This document shows positions 16,101 to 23,508 of a stretch of 33,442 nt of DNA, piece by piece. Position 1 is the first letter of the stretch. Each line of letters opens with the position of its first letter. The DNA lies in the NCBI GenBank assembly GCA_017397175.1, contig JAFQKA010000014.1, forward strand, positions 1 to 33,442, read 5' to 3'. A program made the position numbers and the translations under genes. The notes beneath the pieces are model-generated. The model worked only from the letters and a program-made list of their open reading frames with translations, searched no databases and had not been told where the DNA came from. The DNA is from Clostridia bacterium. GTDB lineage: Bacteria; Bacillota; Clostridia; Oscillospirales; CAG-272.

Positions 16101-16742
16101 AAGCTCAATTCGAAGGGGTGCCACCGAGTTTTTCTCGTTGCCGTCCACGTCCACGTATCTGCCGTAAGGCGGGAAAATGTCAAGAATACCGCCACGAACT
16201 GCAAACTGCCCCGCACAGTCGACCCTATCAACGCGGCTATATCCCGCGTCGACGAGCTTTTTCACCGTTTCGTCAAGATTCAGTAGCTTATTGTAGTCGA
16301 TACGCATGGAATTGTCGCGCAAAACCTGCTCAGGCACCGTATATCCCAGCGCCGCGTCAGGAGTGGTCACCACCACGTCAAATTCACCGCTTAAAATTCC
16401 ATACAACACGTTCAGCCTCTCATGCTCGTACTCATGGGAGGCGGTAATATTATAAAAAGTAAGGTCGCGGGCGATAAAAAATCCGCATTTCAGTCCAAAA
16501 GACGTGAGCAGATTCCGCATGGCCACCGCTTCCTTTTCCTCGGAGCAGACCATCAAGGTCACACCGCCTCGCGCCTCACGCACGTCTTCAATCAAAGCCG
16601 TGCAAAGAGCGTCGGACGCGCCCGAGCAAAGACCGCTTGCCACCACGGGAAGCTTTGTCTCACGGTCAAAGGTTTTTAAGACTGCACCGAGAAGTCCTGC
16701 ATATTCGCCGTCTCGGCGGATACTGTCAGTTAAAATATTCAT
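13158..16742 (-). CDS. mfd: Transcription-repair coupling factor Mfd
   Basis: A 1194-residue, full-length Mfd that removes RNA polymerase stalled at lesions and recruits UvrA. The UvrB-like N-terminal part spans about residues 1-350 (CAGQFAVRGGILDIFP). The RNA polymerase interaction domain is at about 515-590 (LKVGDYVVHEDYGIGIYLGI). The RecG-like translocase follows: Walker A GDVGFGKTE at about 673-681, DEEQRFG at about 774-780, LSATPIPRTL, and QLRGRVGRS. The C-terminal TRCF domain covers about 1040-1170. AGG lies 6 nt before the ATG. It is 12 bp downstream of pth and overlaps the foldase gene by 11 bp. All key motifs are intact. Confidence 0.98.
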   Translation of the reverse strand: MNILTDSIRRDGEYAGLLGAVLKTFDRETKLPVVASGLCSGASDALCTALIEDVREARGGVTLMVCSEEKEAVAMRNLLTSFGLKCGFFIARDLTFYNITASHEYEHERLNVLYGILSGEFDVVVTTPDAALGYTVPEQVLRDNSMRIDYNKLLNLDETVKKLVDAGYSRVDRVDCAGQFAVRGGILDIFPPYGRYVDVDGNEKNSVAPLRIELFGDDIDRMGLFEVDSQRITDHIDYAELPPARELIITSEGREKLKKAIASHLKKSDDSRAREEMELELSALDDGTEINFADKYISLIYPERVSLLDYLGENNLVIIRGTAAVNERLKTAEWTLHRQIEELMEGGTISPKYADYTKPASAFELFCESNVTLHAGSMTTGLSGKKLGGLFGFRTKHTVSYAENFELLREDLSSYAKNGYKTIVLCENEAAANNLSELLSGEEYQVFKSTEEDELTSATQPAGTVQLIWRHYIGGYELPAPKIAVLSTMGQGKGAYLKTASKRRGKKIAGTQKILSYAELKVGDYVVHEDYGIGIYLGISNKVINGVSRDYISIQYAGADKLFLPTEKLDRVSKYIGAHADDGTVKLSKFGGGEWGKAKSKVKGAVKEMAKELIQLYASRMRLSGIAFPPDDDFQQDFEAAFDYEETNSQVTAIEEIKQDMMSTVPMDRLLCGDVGFGKTEVAFRAAYKAILGGKQVAILVPTTILAMQHYQTALARFRSFPVEVDIISRFRTPKQQALTLRRLKRGEVDMIIGTHRLVSKDIEFKDLGLLIIDEEQRFGVAQKEKLKQLCGNVDVLTLSATPIPRTLNMAMGGLRDISILDEAPGDRLPVQTYVLEHDDLIIEEAIRRELRRGGQIFYLYNNIDNINVVAARLSAAIPDARITVAHGRMEREELEEIWGRMLSGETDILVSTTIIETGVDIPNANTLIVENAHRLGLSQLHQLRGRVGRSSRRAYAYFTFPRGRVLDEIAEKRLEAIREYAEFGAGFKIALRDMELRGAGNLLGAEQHGHLEAIGYDLYIKLLNEAVLEEKGGKIVEKPDCNIALNADAYLPEKYVGSSSERMALYKKIAMIDSEYDREDITDELYDRFGTPPKAALNLLQIALIRAYAIKCGVTRVEQSGSEVHIFPTKFDWEIWSDLSKKYGGRIKIVMSGSPYMNLRLQKDEKPTDITEALLFDYIQMSEGKKENETDEE

Positions 16743-16754
16743 CTTCTACCTGCG

Positions 16755-17396
16755 TTATGCTTTTTTTGAGTTGCAGATCTGCATGGCACTATCAACGTCT
16801 CCCGAAAGTATCTTTTCAAGTCCCTCCATAGCCACACCAAAGGCCTCAAAGAGCTTTTCCTGCTCGTCCTTTGTAAAAGTTGACAGCACCCAGTCCGCCA
16901 AGTCGTAATCGGGATTTGGCTTAGCCCCAACTCCCATTTTTATGCGTGGGAATGCCTGCGTGCCCAAATGCTCGATTATGCTCTTGATACCGTTGTGACC
17001 GCCCGCGCTTCCCTCTCGCCGAACGCGTAAGCGTCCCGGCTCAAGGCTTATATCGTCAAAAATCACGATAATATTCTCGGGAGGGATCTTGTAAAAGGAC
17101 GCGGCGGCACCCACAGCCTCACCCGAAAGATTCATAAAGGTCTGGGGTTTTATGAACAGCACTCGCTTACCCGCCACCGTGCATTCGCCTGTCAGAGCAT
17201 TGAATTTCAGACGGTCAATCTTGAAATTCAGCTTCTGCGAAATATAATCAAGGGTCAAAAATCCCGCGTTGTGCCGTGTAAAGGTGTACTTTGCGCCGGG
17301 ATTTCCCAGTCCCACCACGATGTGAGAGATTGTGGCTGTGCCGCTTTCTTCTCTATCCTTTTTTATTTTGTTAAAAAGCTCAAAAATATCTGCCAT
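16755..17396 (-). CDS. pth: Peptidyl-tRNA hydrolase
   Basis: A 213-residue enzyme that frees tRNA from prematurely released peptidyl-tRNA. Family motifs are in order: VVGLGNPGAKYTFTRHNAGF with the catalytic His at residue 42, IKPQTFMNLSG, FDDISLEPGRLRVRREGSAGGHNGIKSI, and RIKMGVG. The first 23 residues (MADIFELFNKIKKDREESG...) precede the usual family start and form a charged extension. A shorter start is possible, but no better ribosome binding site is evident. It sits 17 bp after the cysteine desulfurase gene and 12 bp before mfd. The pth-mfd pair is conserved in Firmicutes. Confidence 0.96.
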   Translation of the reverse strand: MADIFELFNKIKKDREESGTATISHIVVGLGNPGAKYTFTRHNAGFLTLDYISQKLNFKIDRLKFNALTGECTVAGKRVLFIKPQTFMNLSGEAVGAAASFYKIPPENIIVIFDDISLEPGRLRVRREGSAGGHNGIKSIIEHLGTQAFPRIKMGVGAKPNPDYDLADWVLSTFTKDEQEKLFEAFGVAMEGLEKILSGDVDSAMQICNSKKA

Positions 17397-17413
17397 TTTC
17401 TTTGTTTCCCAAT

Positions 17414-18574
17414 TTATTTTCTGATTCTCACAAGGCTTGAAACACCTTCACTCAGTGCCGCCAGAAAAGCGTCTGCCTCCTGTTGCGTATTCCTTGCATT
17501 CAGACTGACCCGAATGGTGCTGTCGGCGCTGTTATTATCAAGACCAAACGCCGAAAGTGCCGAGCTCACCGCCCTTGAATGGGACGAGCAGGCCGATCCG
17601 CTCGAAACGCAGATCCCCTTTGATGAAAGGAAATGAAGCATGGTCTCGCTCTTGATCGACGGAAGCCTCAGACTCAGAATATGAGGAGCGCGCTCTCCTC
17701 GAGGGAGATTTATCTCCACTTCATCGGGCAATCTGTCCGCTATGTAGTCGCGCAAGGACGTCATGCTCTCAATATCTCTGTCAAGTGTTTCAAAGCACTG
17801 CGTCGCCGCACCCCCAAAGCCCGCAATACCTATAGTATTTTCAGTACCCGAGCGAATCCCGAACTCCTGACCGCCGCCGAGCAGCCAAGGAACGATCTTC
17901 TTTGACTTCAGTATGGCAGGCGAGATCCAAAGCGCGCCTATTCCTTTGGGACCGTGAATTTTGTGTGCGCTGACCGTAACCAGATCTGCGCCCAGGGTCG
18001 CAACGGAAAATTTCCGCTTCATGTACCCCTGCACCGCGTCCGTGTGACAGACCGCCTCGGGACTTGCCGACTTGATCGTTTTAAAGGCGCTTGAAATATC
18101 ATAGATCGCGCCCGTCTCATTGTTTATCATCATAAAGGTAGCAAGAAGAACGCCCTTCGCCTCTGCCTTTATCTGCTCTGCGTCAAGCACGCCGCCCTCG
18201 GTGGAGATGCGAACGACCTCAAACCCCTGCTCTTCAAGTCTTCTCAAAGCGTTTTCGACGGCAGAATGTTCACCCGCCGTTGTCAGGATCTTATTTGCCG
18301 TTCTGCGGGATTTGGCGAAAACCGTGCCAAAGATCGCCAGATTGTCCGCCTCACTTCCGCCCGACGTGAAAACAAGCTCACCGTCCTTGGGATTTCTTAT
18401 TCCGAGAGAACGGCAGACCGCCATTCTCGCCTCGCGTACAAGCTTTTCGGCATCAAGTCCTGCCGTATGCTGGGACGAAGGATTTCCGTAGCACTCTATG
18501 GCCTGAGCCATCTTCTCCTTTGCCATAGAACAAAGCTCGGTAGTGGCACTGTTGTCAAAATAAATCCTATCCAT
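17414..18574 (-). CDS. Cysteine desulfurase (NifS/IscS-like)
   Basis: A 386-residue PLP enzyme that takes sulfur from cysteine for Fe-S clusters or tRNA thiolation. It starts with the canonical IYFDNSATT. Also seen: GEHSAVE with the cofactor-stacking His103, HTDAVQ (177-182), the PLP-binding Lys205 in SAHKIHGPKGIG, RSGTENT, and the active-site Cys329 in SSGSACSSHS. No iscU or mnmA gene is adjacent, so its sulfur acceptor is unknown. The start overlaps the preceding lipoprotein stop by 1 bp (TAATG), implying coupled translation. The gene is 17 bp upstream of pth. Confidence 0.94.
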   Translation of the reverse strand: MDRIYFDNSATTELCSMAKEKMAQAIECYGNPSSQHTAGLDAEKLVREARMAVCRSLGIRNPKDGELVFTSGGSEADNLAIFGTVFAKSRRTANKILTTAGEHSAVENALRRLEEQGFEVVRISTEGGVLDAEQIKAEAKGVLLATFMMINNETGAIYDISSAFKTIKSASPEAVCHTDAVQGYMKRKFSVATLGADLVTVSAHKIHGPKGIGALWISPAILKSKKIVPWLLGGGQEFGIRSGTENTIGIAGFGGAATQCFETLDRDIESMTSLRDYIADRLPDEVEINLPRGERAPHILSLRLPSIKSETMLHFLSSKGICVSSGSACSSHSRAVSSALSAFGLDNNSADSTIRVSLNARNTQQEADAFLAALSEGVSSLVRIRK

Positions 18575-19089
18575 TATTTGAACTTAAAATTGTCGATTAT
18601 AGCCTGAACTTCAGTCTCGTGGAGATCGTAGTTTTCGGGGGTAGAGGTGTAGGTCATGATATAGAACTTGTCCCCGTGAACAGCGATGATCTGACGGTAT
18701 TTCAATGCCTGTCCCGCCATTTCACCCTCAAAAACGTAAGATGCTGCCGCCTTACCGCCCAGCACTATCTCCTTTGCCTCCTCGATGACCTTGAAATTAT
18801 CGTAAGTGGCACTGTAACTCTCCTTGCACTTTTCCCAATATGCGGCAATGGTGGGAGTATCAATGTCAGGATAATAGGAGGTCACGTTTACACTTGACTT
18901 GTCGTCCTGGGAATAATACCCGCCGTCAACGTCATGAGATGGATTCCATGTAGCAGGAATATAGAGGGAATAAGCCACGCCCTCGCCCGAAACGTCCTGC
19001 ATTCCGTCGGGAGTGCCGTTATCCTTTCCACAGGCCGCCATAGCAAGGCAAAGCGCCGCCAGAAGTATTATTGATACAAACTTTTTCAT
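18574..19089 (-). CDS. Small lipoprotein of unknown function (PsbP/DcrB-like size)
   Basis: A 171-residue exported lipoprotein. It has a signal peptide and a lipobox, LAMAAC (Cys20), then a Gly/Asp-rich linker and a compact domain (about 35-170) beginning VAYSLYIPATWNPS and ending VQAIIDNFKFK. The domain has the size and pattern of PsbP/DcrB-like lipoproteins (one start-to-end beta-alpha-beta unit), but this is a pattern judgement only. GAGG lies about 9 nt before the ATG. It is 12 bp after the methionine gamma-lyase-like gene and coupled by TAATG to the cysteine desulfurase gene. No function can be named. Confidence 0.75.
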   Translation of the reverse strand: MKKFVSIILLAALCLAMAACGKDNGTPDGMQDVSGEGVAYSLYIPATWNPSHDVDGGYYSQDDKSSVNVTSYYPDIDTPTIAAYWEKCKESYSATYDNFKVIEEAKEIVLGGKAAASYVFEGEMAGQALKYRQIIAVHGDKFYIMTYTSTPENYDLHETEVQAIIDNFKFK

Positions 19090-19101
19090 TTATTTTTCCT
19101 C

Positions 19102-20364
19102 TTATTTTTTATTTTTAATATCAAGCATTGCCTGTGCGGCGCTCATAATTCCGATCTTGCCGCTTTCATATGTCAGACCGCCCTGGAAATAAGCCGTGTA
19201 TGGAGGACGGCATGGCCCGTCTGCGCTGATCTCGATGGAAGACCCCTGGGTAAATGCGCCCGCCGCCATAATTACGCGGTCGGTGTAGCCGGGCATCTCC
19301 CAAGGCTCGGGAGAAACAAAGGCGTCAATGGGCGAGCCTGCCTGAATACCGCGGCAGAATGCCACGAGCAGCTCCTCTTTCCCCGTGATCACCTGCTGAA
19401 TTATGTCGCTTCTGACCTCGTCCCACGCAGGTTCAACCTCGTAACCCAATTTATCGAACATATAGGCCGCCAGATGCGCGGTCTTGATAGCCTGAGAAAC
19501 CGTGTGAGGCGCGTAGAAAAGTCCTTTGTAGAAGCTCTTGTTTATTCCGAGGGTCGCGCCAACCTCGGTACCCGTTCCAACAGTGGTAAGACGGTAGCTT
19601 GCAAGCTCTATTGCTCTTTCCTTACCTGCAAGATAACCGCCGATCTCGGCCATTCCTCCGCCGGGATTTTTTATAAGCGAGCCGATGATCATATCCGCTC
19701 CAACGGCGGTAGGCTCCTTTGTTTCAACAAACTCGCCGTAACAGTTGTCTACCACGACGAAAGTCTCAGGGGACTTTTTATGTATGAATTCTGCCGCCTC
19801 GCCTATCTCGTCAACGGTCAGGGTGCGGCGGTTAAGATAGCCCTTTGAACGTTGGATCCAGACCACCTTGACGCGTTTACCGTAGCTGTCGAGCGTCTCA
19901 CCGATCCTGTCGTAGTCAAACCTGCCGTCTTTAAGATCAACCTGCTCGTATCCGATACCAAAGTCCGCCAAAGAGCCGTTTCCGGGAGTTCCCGCAATAC
20001 CGATTACCTCTTCCAGTGTGTCATAGGGCTTGCCCGCAACGGAAAGAAGGATATCACCGGGACGGAGAAGTCCGAAAAGTCCGATAGAAAGGGCGTGAGT
20101 GCCGTTTACGATCTGACAACGCACAAAAGCCTTTTCCGCGCCCATAACGTCGGCCCATATCTCATCTAAGGTGTCACGTCCTCTGTCATCGTAGCCGTAT
20201 CCGCTTGAGGGATTGAAAAGCGCCTCGGAAACGCGGTGAGAGCGGAACGCGTCCATGACCTTTTGGGTGTTCTCAAAGGAAATTTTGTCGATCCGATCAA
20301 AATGCTCCTTTAAATCTCTGTCTGCCTGTGTGGCAAGAGAGATGATCTCGTTTGAAAAATTCAT
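19102..20364 (-). CDS. Methionine gamma-lyase-like / aluminium-resistance family PLP protein
   Basis: A 420-residue PLP-dependent protein of the Alum_res (YnbB) family, distantly related to Cys/Met metabolism enzymes. Visible signatures are NPSSGYGYDDRGRDTLDEI (51-69), the cofactor-binding region IVNGTHALS, VVVDNCYGEF with Asp206, the PLP lysine Lys232 in GSLIKNPGGG, and TGTEVGATLG. Family members are annotated as methionine gamma-lyase or aluminium resistance proteins, but the physiological substrate is poorly defined. It lies 14 bp after murI and 12 bp before the lipoprotein gene. Proximity to a cysteine desulfurase in the same operon fits a sulfur amino acid role (inference). Confidence 0.9.
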   Translation of the reverse strand: MNFSNEIISLATQADRDLKEHFDRIDKISFENTQKVMDAFRSHRVSEALFNPSSGYGYDDRGRDTLDEIWADVMGAEKAFVRCQIVNGTHALSIGLFGLLRPGDILLSVAGKPYDTLEEVIGIAGTPGNGSLADFGIGYEQVDLKDGRFDYDRIGETLDSYGKRVKVVWIQRSKGYLNRRTLTVDEIGEAAEFIHKKSPETFVVVDNCYGEFVETKEPTAVGADMIIGSLIKNPGGGMAEIGGYLAGKERAIELASYRLTTVGTGTEVGATLGINKSFYKGLFYAPHTVSQAIKTAHLAAYMFDKLGYEVEPAWDEVRSDIIQQVITGKEELLVAFCRGIQAGSPIDAFVSPEPWEMPGYTDRVIMAAGAFTQGSSIEISADGPCRPPYTAYFQGGLTYESGKIGIMSAAQAMLDIKNKK

Positions 20365-20378
20365 TTTTGAGTACCTTT

Positions 20379-21173
20379 TTACTTTATTTTTATTTTCAGG
20401 AAATTTTTGTACATATCCGCAGTTTCACCCGACTTTGAGGAAAAAAATTCGATCCTTCCCGTCTCCGTCCTTTCGGCAGCAAGTCCTGCCGCATCGATCC
20501 TGCGTTTTGCCTCTCTGGCCGTACCACAGGCTCCGTCGAAAACAGCCGTCCCCGGCAGGTACTTCTCAATAAGATGAAGAGCAAACGGATAGTGGGTGCA
20601 GCCAAGCACCACGGAATCAACTCCGCGGTAAGGCGTGAGAAGATCTCTTACGTATTCCTCTGTCTCGGGACTGTCAAGATCTCCCTTTTCAATGAGCCTT
20701 GCCAGATCGTGGCAGGGCAGAGGGATTATCTGTGCCCGACCTCTGTATTCACCAACAAGGCGCTCGAATTTTTCCTGTTCAAGCGTCGTAGGTGTCGCCA
20801 TTACGAGCACGGTCGAGCTTCCGTCGGTCTTGCCAAGCTCCTGCTCACCGTAAAGAACGGCAGGCTTTATGGCAGGCTCGATGCCAACGATAGGCACGCG
20901 GGGATAAGCCTCACGCAGACGGCGCACTGCCGCCGCCGTTGCCGTATTGCAGGCGACCACGAGAGCCTTTGCCCCCGACGCAAAAAGCCGCTCGGCTATG
21001 TCAAAGGTGAGCTTTCGCACCTGCTCTGCCGACTTTTCGCCGTAAGGCGCATTTGCGCTGTCCCCGAAAAATATAAAATTTTCATTTGGCATAAGCGAAA
21101 TCAGCTCCCGCAGGACGCTGACACCGCCGACACCCGAATCAATGACCGCAACAGGGCCGTTTTTGTCTGCCAT
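20379..21173 (-). CDS. murI: Glutamate racemase
   Basis: A 264-residue enzyme making D-glutamate for peptidoglycan. The two catalytic cysteines are present: Cys75 in VVACNTATA and Cys192 in VVLGCTHYPF. The substrate-binding IDSGVGG (11-17) and FFGDSANAPYGEKS (35-48) are also intact. Start: the ATG at 21173 has AAGGAAAG just upstream and gives the usual MADKNGPVAVIDSG beginning. A start at 21194 would overlap murD and lack a site. The gene is 10 bp downstream of murD, whose enzyme consumes the D-glutamate made here, so the two act in consecutive steps. Confidence 0.96.
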   Translation of the reverse strand: MADKNGPVAVIDSGVGGVSVLRELISLMPNENFIFFGDSANAPYGEKSAEQVRKLTFDIAERLFASGAKALVVACNTATAAAVRRLREAYPRVPIVGIEPAIKPAVLYGEQELGKTDGSSTVLVMATPTTLEQEKFERLVGEYRGRAQIIPLPCHDLARLIEKGDLDSPETEEYVRDLLTPYRGVDSVVLGCTHYPFALHLIEKYLPGTAVFDGACGTAREAKRRIDAAGLAAERTETGRIEFFSSKSGETADMYKNFLKIKIK

Positions 21174-21183
21174 TTTTCTTTCC

Positions 21184-22611
21184 TTATTCTTCAAAAGAAT
21201 TTACAATATTTTTAAAGGTGTTTCCCCGTTCCTCGAAATTGCGAAAGGCATCGAAGCTGGCGCAGGCAGGGGAAAGGAGCACCGTGTCCCCTGTCTCAGC
21301 CATACCTCTTGCCGCTTCAACGGCTCCCTTGAAGTCGGGATCAAAAGCTATTTTCAGACCGCACTTCTCAGCACCGACTTTATCAAGTGCATCCCTTATC
21401 TTTTGGGCGGTTGCACCCGTCAGGACCACAGCTCGCGCACGCTCGATAAGAGCATCTGCCAAAGGCTCAAAGGGAATATTTTTGTCGTATCCGCCGCAGA
21501 TGACGATAGGCTTTTCGGTCAGAGCCGAAAGTGCCGCCGCCGTTCTTGTGGGACTTGAATCTATCGAGCTGTTGTAATATTTTACGCCGTCAAGCTCTCT
21601 TACAAACTCCAGTCGGTGCTCAACACCGCCAAAGGTCCGTGCCACGTCAAGCACGGCTTCGCGCGAAACGTATGGACGGGTAATTGAGATAGCCGCCATA
21701 TAATTTTCCACGTTGTGCCGTCCGGGCAGCTTGATATCAGAGACCTTTATGATATCTTCCTCTGTCACTCCGTCCGAATAATATATAATTCCGTCCCGTT
21801 CGAAGATGGCACAGGCACCATCTATCTCTTTGACGGTCTCGGCATAGCTTTGAGCAACCGAAGAAAACAGCGTAACGGGTAATTTGCTCTCTTTTGCAAG
21901 AGAGTATGTAATCTCATTTTCCGCGTTAAAGGTCACGTGAGAAATCGGCTCATGTCGGAAGATGTTGCACTTCGCCTGTGTGTATTCCTCCATGCCCGTG
22001 TGCCAGTTCAGATGATTTGGGGTAAGATTTGTCACTATCGCTCTGTACGGCGAACGGGTCATGGTCTGAAGCTGAAAGCTTGAAAGCTCTACTACCGCAA
22101 AATCGTTTTCGGTCATCTTATCTGCCCGGTCAAGAAGTGGCGTTCCGATATTTCCGCCGACCCAGACCCTGCCACAGCCGTTTTTCTCAAGCTGGCGCGC
22201 AAGGATCTTTGACGTAAGGGTGGTAGTCGTTGTCTTTCCGTCGCTTCCCGTGATACCAAGCACGGTGGCAGGCGTTATCTCAAGGAAAAATTCCATTTCA
22301 GAGGTAAGAAGCGCACCGCGGTCGGTGGCCGCCTTTATTTGCGGCAGATCGGGACGTATCCCGGGGGCGCGAAAAATAATATCACCCTCAATATTTTCAA
22401 GATATCCCTCGCCCGTCACAAGTCTGACGCCAAGACCTTTCAGCTCGGCGGCAATATCCCCCAGCTGTTCCTCTGTTTTCATGTCCCGCGCCGTAACGTC
22501 GGCGCCCATTTTGCAAAGCAGACGGATAAGAGGCAGATTTGATATACCTATTCCGAGAACGTCCGTTCTTCCCTGCTCTAATCTGCTGTATATTTCTTCT
22601 TTGAGCTTCAT
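21184..22611 (-). CDS. murD: UDP-N-acetylmuramoyl-L-alanine--D-glutamate ligase
   Basis: A 475-residue Mur ligase adding D-glutamate to UDP-MurNAc-L-Ala in the cytosol. The N-terminal UDP-binding domain starts VLGIGISNLPLIRLL. The ATP-binding loop is GITGSDGKTTTTTL (about 119-132). The central region includes NLTPNHLNWH, and the C-terminal domain begins with GGVEHRLEFV and contains VICGGYDKN. GGAGAG lies 4-5 nt before the ATG. It is the first gene of an eight-gene minus-strand operon served by a strong promoter at 22645-22673. Confidence 0.96.
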   Translation of the reverse strand: MKLKEEIYSRLEQGRTDVLGIGISNLPLIRLLCKMGADVTARDMKTEEQLGDIAAELKGLGVRLVTGEGYLENIEGDIIFRAPGIRPDLPQIKAATDRGALLTSEMEFFLEITPATVLGITGSDGKTTTTTLTSKILARQLEKNGCGRVWVGGNIGTPLLDRADKMTENDFAVVELSSFQLQTMTRSPYRAIVTNLTPNHLNWHTGMEEYTQAKCNIFRHEPISHVTFNAENEITYSLAKESKLPVTLFSSVAQSYAETVKEIDGACAIFERDGIIYYSDGVTEEDIIKVSDIKLPGRHNVENYMAAISITRPYVSREAVLDVARTFGGVEHRLEFVRELDGVKYYNSSIDSSPTRTAAALSALTEKPIVICGGYDKNIPFEPLADALIERARAVVLTGATAQKIRDALDKVGAEKCGLKIAFDPDFKGAVEAARGMAETGDTVLLSPACASFDAFRNFEERGNTFKNIVNSFEE

Positions 22612-22644
22612 ATAACTCTCCGATCACAAAATTTGTCACCTTAT

Positions 22645-22673
22645 ATTATATAACAAAGTGCGAAAATATTCAA
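22645..22673 (-). promoter_or_regulatory. Sigma-A promoter of the murD-to-foldase operon
   Basis: On the minus strand TTGAAT (22673-22668), a 17-bp spacer and TATAAT (22650-22645) lie about 34 bp upstream of murD. No other clear promoter was found down to 12074, where all junctions are tight. Confidence 0.82.
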
Positions 22674-22717
22674 GTCCCTGCGCGATTTTTTACCGTTTGC
22701 ACACATTCTTTTTTAAT

Positions 22718-22773
22718 TTAAGAAAATCTTAAGGTTTTACCCCCTTTTATCTTAATAAATTTTGTGATAGAAT
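22718..22773 (+). promoter_or_regulatory. Extended -10 promoter and repeat sites before the two-component genes
   Basis: TGATAGAAT (22765-22773) is an extended -10; the aligned -35 (22745-22750) is poor, suggesting activator dependence. Upstream lie a TTAAG-N5-CTTAA dyad (22718-22732) and a direct repeat of ATCTTAA (22726-22732 and 22749-22755, 23 bp apart). OmpR-type regulators commonly bind such repeats, so autoregulation is plausible. Confidence 0.5.
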
Positions 22774-22803
22774 ATGAACGAAAGATAAAACAGGAGGTCA
22801 CAC

Positions 22804-23508
22804 ATGAGCAGGATTCTTATTTGCGACGACGAACGTGACATCGTCTCCGCCCTTAAAATATACCTGGGCGCCGAGGGCTACGAATGTCTTGAAGCATACG
22901 ATGGTGAGCAAGCCTTGAAAATTCTCAAAAGTGAGAACGTTCAGACGGTACTCCTTGATGTGATGATGCCGAAAATGGACGGGCTCACCGCCCTTGATCT
23001 TATAAGAAAAGAGAGCAACGTGCCTGTGATTTTACTGACCGCCAAGAGCGAGGATAGTGACAAGGTGCTGGGACTGAACGTGGGCGCGGACGATTACGTA
23101 ACCAAGCCCTTTAACCCTGTCGAAGTGGTGGCGCGGGTTCGGGCGCAGGTAAGAAGGTACACCAAGCTGGGAAGCAGTCCGACCCCTGACGGCGACAAGA
23201 TCTTATCCGTCGGAGAGATCGAAATGAATTGCAGAACACGTGAGGTGCGCGCCTACGGCGATCCCGTTTCCCTTACCGCCACCGAATACGACATTCTGCA
23301 CTTGCTTTTGTCCCACCCCGGTCAGGTGTTCAAGAGCCGCGAGATCTACCGACTTATCCGCGACGAGTCCCCCGTGGGAAGCGAGAACACCATCGCAGTC
23401 CACATCAGACACTTAAGAGAAAAGATCGAAATAAACCCCGCCGAGCCGAAGTACCTGAAGGTTCTTTGGGGGCACGGCTATAAGATCGACGCAAAGGAGA
23501 TGAAATAA
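22804..23508 (+). CDS. OmpR/PhoB-family response regulator
   Basis: A 234-residue regulator. The receiver domain (about 1-120) has the acidic pair Asp8/Asp9, the phosphorylation site Asp52 in VLLDVMMPKMDG, a conserved Thr in ILLTAKSED, and the Lys in DYVTKPFNP. The winged-helix DNA-binding domain is at about 135-230 (VSLTATEYDILHLLL, VGSENTIAVHIRHLREKIE, ending LKVLWGHGYKI). AGGAGG lies 6 nt before the ATG. The stop overlaps the kinase start by 1 bp (TAATG). VanR-like overall. The target genes are unknown; the repeats upstream suggest it controls its own operon. Confidence 0.95.
   Translation: MSRILICDDERDIVSALKIYLGAEGYECLEAYDGEQALKILKSENVQTVLLDVMMPKMDGLTALDLIRKESNVPVILLTAKSEDSDKVLGLNVGADDYVTKPFNPVEVVARVRAQVRRYTKLGSSPTPDGDKILSVGEIEMNCRTREVRAYGDPVSLTATEYDILHLLLSHPGQVFKSREIYRLIRDESPVGSENTIAVHIRHLREKIEINPAEPKYLKVLWGHGYKIDAKEMK

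Noticed and set aside
15159..16286. A 375-codon plus-strand frame inside mfd
   Set aside because: Antisense to an intact, well-conserved Mfd coding region; no ribosome binding site and no family resemblance.
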